DNA from: Paulinella micropora
Taxonomy: Eukaryota; Cercozoa; Imbricatea; Euglyphida
Direction: 5' to 3'
DNA: 64,000 nucleotides
Assembly (NCBI GenBank): GCA_009731375.1
Contig: BJOX01000092.1
Coordinates: forward strand, 156,463-220,462
Within the stretch, counting starts at the first letter, position 1. Every line of letters begins with the position of its first letter. This document shows positions 56,632 through 64,000 of the stretch, piece by piece. The notes beneath the pieces are model-generated. The model saw only the letters and a list, made by a program, of their open reading frames with translations. It searched no databases and was not told where the DNA came from. A program made the translations under genes and the position numbers.

Positions 56632-58778
56632 CTCCTCTCCACCAACTCCTTCTTGTAAACTCTGTATAAGGCCTGCTCCTTTTTTGGGCCTTTGAGTTCT
56701 CTCAGAAAGATATTTCGCATCCTGTCATCGTCAGAGTCATGACTGTGTGGACAGGTGCCTACTCCATGCTTCGCCTCATTCTTACACGCCATATATGAAA
56801 AATAGCGGTAGCACGGCGTCGGCTCGTCTCTCCCCCTCTTTTGACCCGCCGACCGAGTTGTATGTGCTGCTTGAGCACCTCCAACCCCTTGTGTCGCGGC
56901 ACTGGAGAATGACTCGGTGGCCGTGTCCAAGTCGGAACACGCTTCGAGCACCTCCCTATACAGGTCGCTCGGCTGAACAGCCGCTACGGCCCTCTCGTAT
57001 ATATTCGTTTCTAAAAAATCCGCCGTCTTCACCGCCGCGAAGGTCGGACAGGACTGTATGATCCTTGCGAGCTTGCTCGGGTGTCGTGCACACAAAGCAC
57101 TCAGGAAGTACAAAATGATAGACTTCCGGCTATAAAAGAGCCCGTACTTGGCGCTGACCTCAGTGAGGATCGCTGCCAACCTCGCGCTAATGCCCAGCCC
57201 TTCGTTCACCTCTTGAAAAATCTCAAACCCAATCAAAGTACCAGTACACAGATGCTGATACCCATGAGTTTTAAAGTATTGCAAGAGGACGGCAACTGGC
57301 ACCGTGCACTGCAGGTCTGAGGCTGCTCTCCTAGCCGACACCTCTACCGCTCGCAACGCCTTGTATTCCACAACATCAAATCCTTGTGTGAGGATTGATG
57401 GGTCCAACAAGGTGGACAACGCCTCATACTCCTGTGTTTCGTCCGTTGGATGCTGCTTCATACAAGCATCAATTCTTCGGAGCTTGTCTCGAAGGTTCGC
57501 ATCCGTGTCCTTCTGACTCGCTGTCTCTGCGAACAGCGTCAGAGCAGTGGCATCGGACTTGGTATATTTTTGGAAGGCGTTAATGATAGCCTGTCTGTCC
57601 TTCTTGTCATTATTGTTGACAATGACAGTGGTAGGCGCTGAGCTAGTCGTAGGGGCAGGAGGGGCTGTATGGGCTGACGGGACGTACCCAGGGGGAGACA
57701 TAAAAGGCCCAGAGGAAGGTGCCTGTCTCGTAGCCGTCGCCTTAGCCAATGCAATCTTTGCCTCCAACTCCTTCTTTTCTTTCTCCTCTGCTCTTTCCCT
57801 GATATGCAGGTCTTGAGCATGATGAAAAAAAGACATGAGCTCGGCAGCCTTCCGAAGGAACAGAGCCTTCTCCGCCAACTCCTTCTCTCCCGCTTTATTG
57901 GTGAGGGCGGGTGCGGCCGTTCCCTCCAAGATCGTATGATCCTTGGTGAAAGCCCACCTCTTCCATGCGTCGTCCTTCTGCAAGGCCGCATGCAACTTCT
58001 TAATCTTCGTCACCCCTCCAGCTTCGCCTTCTATTTCTTTCAGGGCCGGGTGAAGGTCCCTGCCATAAATCGGGGTTTGTTGGAGTTTATTCAAGTCCAC
58101 CAACTTGATCTCCATAAGTCTCAGGGGTATATCCATGACATTAATCTGTCCTCGGACGTTCCTGGACTTAAACTCCCCTTCCCCTCTTTTGATTGATTCG
58201 ATATCCTGACCAGGATCGAGCAACCTAGCCAGTGCTCTTGAATCCCATGGCAGGACAGTCTTGTTAGACTGGTACTCATAGAGTATAGCACACTCGAACA
58301 CTTTCCATGTGAGGTCGAGAAGCTCCAGTAAAGACATATTGTCCCCAAATGAGACATGTTGCACCTGTAACTGTGCACTGTCGTCTCTGAGGAATTTTGC
58401 AAGAGACAGGGCTTGTTTTGGGAGGGGGTAACAGATATCCTCCTTTCTCAAGGGATCTCCCCATCGTATTTCTGGGGGAATGAATAGCCATTTATAGGCC
58501 TCATCCTTCCCTATTTTATCCTCAAACTCCTTCTCACTTAGATTGCCATATTCGGCCACAAACCTCGCTTCCTCCTCGCTCCTCTCCTTCTCGACTTCCG
58601 ACTCTCCCATCCGCCCAGGGGCGAGCAGTCGGTCCTCTGGTCCTCCTGTTTCATAGGAAGGCACTGCCAGATCTCCCCCGTCCCCAAGAGGGCCAACGTT
58701 ATCCTCCTGGTCTATTGGGGTTCTCTCATTCTCTCCTCCTTCTTCATTCCAATATGCTTCTTCAGACCTAGAAGACAT
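56568..58778 (-). CDS. Ty3/gypsy-type Gag with a CCCH zinc finger
   Basis: 736 residues from an ATG at 58778, with an acidic N-terminus (GGENERTPIDQEDN). Near residue 680 there is a CCCH-like finger, CYRYFSYMACKNEAKHG then VGTCPHSH, spacing C-X8-C-X10-C-X3-H. There is a likely coiled coil near residues 320-345 (EERAEEKEKKELEAKIALAK). It is the structural protein that packages element RNA. The position directly upstream of Pol on the same strand supports the call more than sequence motifs do, since the capsid domain itself is not recognisable to me. Standard gypsy Gags carry CCHC knuckles, so the CCCH finger is unusual. Confidence 0.72.
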   Translation of the reverse strand: MSSRSEEAYWNEEGGENERTPIDQEDNVGPLGDGGDLAVPSYETGGPEDRLLAPGRMGESEVEKERSEEEARFVAEYGNLSEKEFEDKIGKDEAYKWLFIPPEIRWGDPLRKEDICYPLPKQALSLAKFLRDDSAQLQVQHVSFGDNMSLLELLDLTWKVFECAILYEYQSNKTVLPWDSRALARLLDPGQDIESIKRGEGEFKSRNVRGQINVMDIPLRLMEIKLVDLNKLQQTPIYGRDLHPALKEIEGEAGGVTKIKKLHAALQKDDAWKRWAFTKDHTILEGTAAPALTNKAGEKELAEKALFLRKAAELMSFFHHAQDLHIRERAEEKEKKELEAKIALAKATATRQAPSSGPFMSPPGYVPSAHTAPPAPTTSSAPTTVIVNNNDKKDRQAIINAFQKYTKSDATALTLFAETASQKDTDANLRDKLRRIDACMKQHPTDETQEYEALSTLLDPSILTQGFDVVEYKALRAVEVSARRAASDLQCTVPVAVLLQYFKTHGYQHLCTGTLIGFEIFQEVNEGLGISARLAAILTEVSAKYGLFYSRKSIILYFLSALCARHPSKLARIIQSCPTFAAVKTADFLETNIYERAVAAVQPSDLYREVLEACSDLDTATESFSSAATQGVGGAQAAHTTRSAGQKRGRDEPTPCYRYFSYMACKNEAKHGVGTCPHSHDSDDDRMRNIFLRELKGPKKEQALYRVYKKELVERRWNANMVANGSGRPSFPSLRR

Positions 58779-59538
58779 GGTCTCTGAAGGAATACAAAGG
58801 AGATAGATCTGTTTCTACTCCGTAATTACTCTGTTCGTCTCTGAGGAACGAATAGAGAGGAAAGATGAAAAGACAGTGTAGAGAGAGAGAGTCTCACCTC
58901 TATGTCTTATGTGTTTTTGTTTGTGAGAAAGAAGTAGTCTATACGACTTTCTCTGAAAACTTGATCTCCTTCTCCACTCCTCTTTTCTTTTTCTCTTTTT
59001 GTTGTTGTATCTGTTATGAGGTACGAGGACCTACGTACAGATAATGTCAAAGAGGCTCGAGAAGCACTCCTTGAGAAGTCGACCTGTCGTCTGACACTTG
59101 TTCAGACCTATTGTCGAAAAACAGTCAGAGATTTGCAAAAATACTCTGATGTATGTGTTTTGAGAGGCAACTAAGTGCACAGACTTGAAAGGAGGAGTAC
59201 TACGCTCGTGTCCTTCAAGTTTGTTTGTAACTGTGAGTGTTTGTTTGTACGTCTGTTGACCTACTCTGTCTCTGTCTCAAGAGAGAACACAAGAACAGCT
59301 ATGAGGTCTGGTGTCTGGCCTCCTTATGAGGACACAGATACAGGCTGTGTAGAGGGTACTGAGACACCTACTCACAAACGCCTAGACGTCTGGTTTTGCA
59401 GAAGGAGCTGTGTGGGGATGTGCTGGAGTATTTGTTTTTTGGAACACCTACTCAGAAGAGATAGGTCTGTCCAATTTTTCTTTCTGCTGTTCCAAAAACA
59501 AGCCAGAAAAGAAATCAGCCTTGTGCTGGTGACTCCAA
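58779..59538 (-). other. gypsy 5' leader between LTR and Gag
   Basis: No gene. Two bases after the LTR end, TGGAGTCACCAGCACAAGG could be a tRNA primer binding site (it begins TGG). The rest is untranslated leader with upstream ATGs. Confidence 0.45.
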
Positions 59539-59970
59539 TGTTACAATCCCTGAAGATAGCTCGATAAAAAGTCGGTAATACAACCAAGACACAAATCCCC
59601 CAAAGGTGAATGATGTCTCGTTATATTAGCTCAGTGAAGCCGAAAAAGAAAGCGGCCACAGACCGTGAACACGGTTAAAATGGCATTAGGTCAAATCCGG
59701 CCAAACGATATTGAAATACTGGAAAAAAACTAGGTGCACCTGAGACCCGAAAAACTGTACTTTTTACCGGCTATCCGGGGGGTGATGCCTACAGACGTGT
59801 CACTTTTCGAGTCCCTCCTTTCATCAAAGCGGCGAAATGGCTGATTGAAGATTGTCTCTGTATTCAGATTCGTCTCAGTCTTTATTTATATTGTGACCGG
59901 ACACTTGGCTTCACCGCCAAGCCTCGGAACTCCACTAACCTCTCAGTATATAAACCGCAAAGCATTAACT
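59539..59970 (-). mobile_element. LTR, 5' LTR of the gypsy element
   Basis: On the minus strand it has a TATA box (TTTATATACTGAGAGG), about 60 bases later AATATAAATAAAGAC, and it ends GGGATTGTAACA at 59539. Parts recur at 8474-8727 (direct) and 11108-11290 (inverted). The upstream edge is not exact. The matching 3' LTR is not in the window, in line with the truncation near 52.86 kb. Confidence 0.6.
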
Positions 59971-60880
59971 GCTCAAATGGGGATCATCTTCACTTTGACA
60001 CTGACTCCACTCCGTCAACAGCTTCCCGCGGCCAGGGTCACAAGTTGAAAGATTGGGCAAGTACGACAGGTCGGAATTTTTGCATTAAAAGTTTTTTCAG
60101 TGAGGAAGTTGCATTTACGATTCAAATACCTAATTCAAGTTTCACATCCCGGCTGAACCTTGTGTGGCTGTTCTGGTCAATGTCAACTTGATGAAGCACT
60201 TTTATGCATAAAAGGATCAAGTTGTACAGAAAGTGCCACTTCCACTTACATCACTTTTATTAATAATTCAACCTAGTGTTACTTCAACTTTTCTTCACTA
60301 AGCTACTGTTTCAGTGTCTGGAAACGGTCAGTGCAGCAGAATTAATTCACTGAGTCAGTTCATGGAATGCAAAAAGCATTTATGCATAAAAGTCACAAAT
60401 TGAGTTGATTTCGGCAGGGTTTTTGTTGACCAAACTTTTTTACCTTTTTTTTCGGCAACAGCTTTCCTTCACTTACAGCTTTTATGCATAAAAGCGTTTG
60501 CTGACAGCTGGTATATTTTTCTAAGGATTCCATAAATGATCCATTTATGTGGTTTTTTTAGTGGTACAACCGCGCGATCAAGTGTATGGATGTATGAAAG
60601 TAAAAAAGTAAGCATGTAAGTATGCATGTATGTAAGTAACTAGAGTAAGTAAGTATGTAGGTATGTATGTAAGTAAGAAGGGGTGAGTGGAGGTAGGTAT
60701 GAATGTACTAGATGTATGGCGCATGTGTGTATGCAAGTAAGTAAGTATGTATGTAAGAATGTACAAAGGTAGGTATCAATAAATGTATGTATGATCTACA
60801 TAGATAAGATCTAGAAGATCCCGCACAGAGATCAAATCAAAAACGTTCATAAGAAAGGTAATTACCACTGCTAACTAGGC
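59971..60880. other. no gene; contains three copies of a 14-base palindrome
   Basis: TTTTATGCATAAAA or its 13-base form occurs near 60199, 60379 and 60480. Degenerate (GTAT/GTAA)n runs from 60585 to 60790. Confidence 0.6.
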
Positions 60881-61097
60881 TAAGTCTAGTAAGTGGTTTC
60901 TTACAGGGAATTTTTCTGTCTGTACGACCACGGTGGCACGCCTGTGGCCAAAAAATGCTTTGACGTATTTTGCGGTGATTTTCCGTTGCATCTGAATGCA
61001 CTACTTTGCGATCCAGAATCAGAACACACACACAATTCAGCTTGCAGGATCTACCACACTACCCTCTTCTACGCCTCCCCACTCTTCCCTCCCTCCT
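60881..61097. other. no gene recognised
   Basis: Short unique stretch before the microsatellite; no supported feature. Confidence 0.4.
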
Positions 61098-61241
61098 CTC
61101 ACACAGCACACAGACACACACACACACATACACACACACATGTACACACACACACACACACATACACACACACACACACACCATCACACATATACGCTCA
61201 CACAAACACACGTGCACACACACACACACACCATCAATAGT

Positions 61242-61286
<45 letters not shown>

Positions 61287-61372
61287 CACACACACACACA
61301 TACACACACACACACACCATCACACATGTACGCTCGCACAAACACACGTGCACACACACGCACACACCATCA

Positions 61373-61414
<42 letters not shown>

Positions 61415-61458
61415 GATAGATAGATAGATAGATAGATGGATAGATAGATGGATAGATG

Positions 61459-61489
<31 letters not shown>

Positions 61490-61569
61490 GGATAGATAGA
61501 TAGATGGATAGATGGATAGATAGATAGATAGATAGATAGGTAGGTAGACAGATAGATAGACAGATAGAC

Positions 61570-61600
<31 letters not shown>

Positions 61601-61684
61601 CATATAGATAGATGGATGGATGGATAGATAGATAGATAGATAGATAGATAGAAGATAGATAGATAGATAGATAGACAGACAGCC

Positions 61685-61731
<47 letters not shown>

Positions 61732-61758
61732 CCTCGACAGACAGACAGACAGACATAC

Positions 61759-61792
<34 letters not shown>

Positions 61793-61803
61793 GATAGATA
61801 GAT

Positions 61804-61839
<36 letters not shown>

Positions 61840-61944
61840 CAGATAGACAGATAGACAGATAGACAGACAGACAGACAGATAGATAGATAGATAGATAGAT
61901 ATATAGACAGATAGATAGCTGGAGATAGACTCCGTCTCTCTCTC

Positions 61945-61993
<49 letters not shown>

Positions 61994-62118
61994 GACACAC
62001 ACACACACACACACAAACACACACAAACACACACACACACAAACACAAACACACACGCAACACACACACACACACATACACAGACATAATCTCAATTTCT
62101 CTCTCTCGATCTCTCTTC

Positions 62119-62187
<69 letters not shown>

Positions 62188-62265
62188 TACACACACACAC
62201 ACATACAGATTAGATTAGATACATAGGTAGATAGCCTATAGGTAGATCGATAGCTAGCTGGAGAT

Positions 62266-62328
<63 letters not shown>
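61098..62328. repeat. (CA)n, (GATA)n, (TC)n compound microsatellite
   Basis: (CA)n blocks alternate with (GATA)n. The segment with (CA)n followed by CACCATCAATAG(TTA)GATA occurs twice (61195-61285 and 61310-61410), showing a unit-level duplication. It ends in (TC)n and a gap at 62329-62338. Confidence 0.96.
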
Positions 62329-62678
62329 NNNNNNNNNNGGTCGCGTTTTCAAGCTTTCCTATGTTTCGAGCTGTTAGAGAAGTAGCATAATACAGAAGGA
62401 ACCGCCTGTGGAAGTCTATGGCATTTGTGCTTCATGCAAAAATGAAGCGCAGCAGAAAATATTTTATGTTGTGTTGTGTTCTGTAGTTTCTGTTGTATTC
62501 GGTCTGCTTGCAGAGTAAGAGAGGGTGAGAGGGGCACAAACGCAGAGATGTCAACAGACAAACAGACGAGACCACAAACCAGACAAGCGCAAGGAAGGTT
62601 ATACTGTCAAACAGAGCTGAGGATCACATGCGAGCAAGAAAAACACGGGGGAGGGTTGTTTTTGATTGTTGTCTTCAG

Positions 62679-62958
62679 AAAGTTTGACACAGTATTAGAA
62701 GTATTAGGCTGCTCAAGGCGTCGTTGAGTTCGCTTTTATCCTCATGATGCATTTTCGATTCTGCATGCATATAGCGTTTCGAAAGAAGGCTCTGAAATAC
62801 CATCCTGACCACAACGAATCAGAGGTATTACTTCATTCCGACCAAGTAGTGACTGACAGATGAAAAAAGCAAGGTGCTGATTCAGAAATGATATCCAATG
62901 CATTCCTTTTCTTTAGACTGCAACAGATGAATTTCGGACACTTTGCGAAGTGCATCAG
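62679..62958 (+). CDS. J-domain (DnaJ/Hsp40-like) protein, internal exons
   Basis: The exon at 62775-62824 encodes FRKKALKYHPDHNESE, with the HPD motif that J-domains use to stimulate Hsp70 ATPase. It is bounded by AG (ATATAG) and GT (GAG|GTATTA). The next exon, 62917-62958, encodes TATDEFRTLCEVHQ, fitting helix III (FxxLxEAYEV), and ends CAG|GTCACG. A preceding exon from 62679 (TTCAG|AAAG) encodes KFDTVLEVLGCSRR, fitting helix I. Its donor is not clear, and about nine residues between LGCSRR and FRKKALK are unaccounted for. The start and the rest of the protein are not seen. The family is clear from HPD in context; the gene model is only partial. Confidence 0.65.
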
Positions 62959-63049
62959 GTCACGAACAATCGAACACACCCTGTTTTGACACATAACACG
63001 TACATAAACCTACGGTGCGCACTTGTCTCGAAAAATATGTACTTTCTCG

Positions 63050-63146
63050 CTTTCTCTCTTTCTCTTTCTCTTTCTCTTGTCTCTTTCTCTCTCTCTCTCT
63101 ACTCTCTCTCTCTCACACACACATATATATATGTATATATGTATAC

Positions 63147-63203
<57 letters not shown>

Positions 63204-63212
63204 CATTATAAT
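63050..63212. repeat. (TC)n, (CA)n and (TA)n
   Basis: Simple repeats downstream of the J-domain exons. Confidence 0.95.
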
Positions 63213-63675
63213 TTTTTTCACAATCAAGTTTTATATTAAATTGTAGTTTGATAGTTACAATTAATGACTTAGAATCAGTCAATCTACTGCCGAGACATCG
63301 ATATCACTTCGAGTTGAAGTTTGAAAGTTCTCAAATCAACACCGGTAGGTCTGTAGCATTTCCACTGAATAAATTATATAAAAAAAGTAAGTTAGATCTA
63401 CTAGATGTACTAGATCGGCAGTACTACAAGTCACGTAGTACTGCAACTGTAGTACTTAGAAGTACTACCAGATCTGATTCACTAGATTCAGTAGCTTTAT
63501 AATAAAGAAATCACAGAAACAACACAATCCAGACAATTGCACCCACTTAGCAGTGGTAACCCCTCTGGCGAACATAATGATATAATAGAAATAGCCAGGA
63601 TAGGTACCGGTAATACCTAATAGGTAGCACCAGTACCAGAAATGTCACAATATCAATCAATGCACATCAATTGCT
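63213..63675. other. no gene recognised
   Basis: Unique A/T-rich DNA; an 84-codon ORF (63248-63502) has no motif. It may be part of the inverted LINE flank. Confidence 0.4.
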
Positions 63676-63768
63676 AGTCTAGGCCTTCGATTTATAAGTA
63701 CTGATTTAATGAAGTTAAGTTTCATATATGATCATCCATACACATCGTTAGCTAAAGAGCTACTACTG

Positions 63769-63822
<54 letters not shown>

Positions 63823-64000
63823 GGCCTTCGGTTTAATGAAGTTAACAATTTAACCTCTGGTCTATCCATACAAATCGTTAGCTCAAGAGCTATTGATTTA
63901 ACTAGATGGTGACCTACGTCTCAAGTTATTAAAGGTAATGAGAAATTATCAAAATATTAAAGTATTAAAATAAAATGACTTAGATTAAAAATATTAAAAT
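63676..64000 (-). mobile_element. LINE 5' monomers in inverted orientation, two units
   Basis: A diverged monomer (63681-63765) and a close one (63826-63925) are separated by (ACT)n. Then comes the same A/T-rich flank as 39000-39110, all as reverse complement. The LINE body, if present, would be left of it and is not seen, so this is a truncated or monomer-only copy. Confidence 0.85.

Noticed and set aside
56747-58196. Plus-strand frames of 60-130 codons opposite the gypsy Gag
   Set aside because: Shadow frames of the minus-strand Gag.

Overview
This is a 64 kb piece of an intron-rich nuclear eukaryotic genome. Genes are split by GT-AG introns. Simple-sequence repeats make up a large share of the bases. 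There are copies of Ty1/copia, Ty3/gypsy, two kinds of non-LTR retrotransposon, a tRNA-derived SINE and a Tc1/mariner-like DNA transposon. The kinases look most like calmodulin-dependent kinase I. The mix would fit a single-celled alga or other protist (possibly a chromerid-like alveolate), but the sequence alone does not fix the lineage. The window has 16 runs of N; the largest is 855 bases, at 32049-32903.

Layout. (1) 0.4-2.8 kb, minus strand: an unrecognised large protein gene. (2) 4.4-7.0 kb, plus strand: CaMK-like kinase A, seven exons. (3) 7.6-11.3 kb: a foldback-type inverted repeat, LTR-like fragments and a decayed copia pol. (4) 11.3-14.4 kb: no gene seen. (5) 14.4-28.0 kb, minus strand: CaMK-like kinase B. 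About 14 short exons are spread over 13.6 kb, and its introns hold microsatellites, SINEs, a restriction-like-endonuclease LINE fragment and a Tc1/mariner-like element. (6) 28-33 kb: simple repeats, a SINE, a broken LINE and dispersed repeats. (7) 33.5-40 kb: an uninterrupted two-ORF APE-type LINE (ORF1 34331-35479, ORF2 35483-38458), a coding-less miniature copy beside it, and repeated copies of its 5' monomer. (8) 40.5-45.8 kb, plus strand: kinase C, a close paralogue of A. (9) 46-48.8 kb: a diverged tandem repeat and a copia RNase H remnant. (10) 49-52.9 kb, plus strand: a decayed copia gag-pol that carries a MYND zinc finger. (11) 52.9-60.0 kb, minus strand: a Ty3/gypsy element inserted into that copia. 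(12) 61.1-62.3 kb: microsatellite. (13) 62.7-63.0 kb: exons of a J-domain protein. (14) the window end: the LINE 5' repeat in inverted orientation.

The most unusual theme is in the kinase genes. Their introns are largely simple repeats, and the splice sites often sit at or inside the repeats. At least a dozen truncated copies of exons, many with a splice junction attached, lie in these introns next to the true exons. Kinases A and C have patchy identity: exon 3 is identical over 209 bases while neighbouring exons differ by about 10-20 percent. C also has three introns that A lacks. Together this suggests repeat-driven local duplication, intron gain or loss, and gene conversion.

The kinase genes probably encode calcium/calmodulin-regulated cytosolic Ser/Thr kinases. 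The mobile elements are independent of them but shape their introns.
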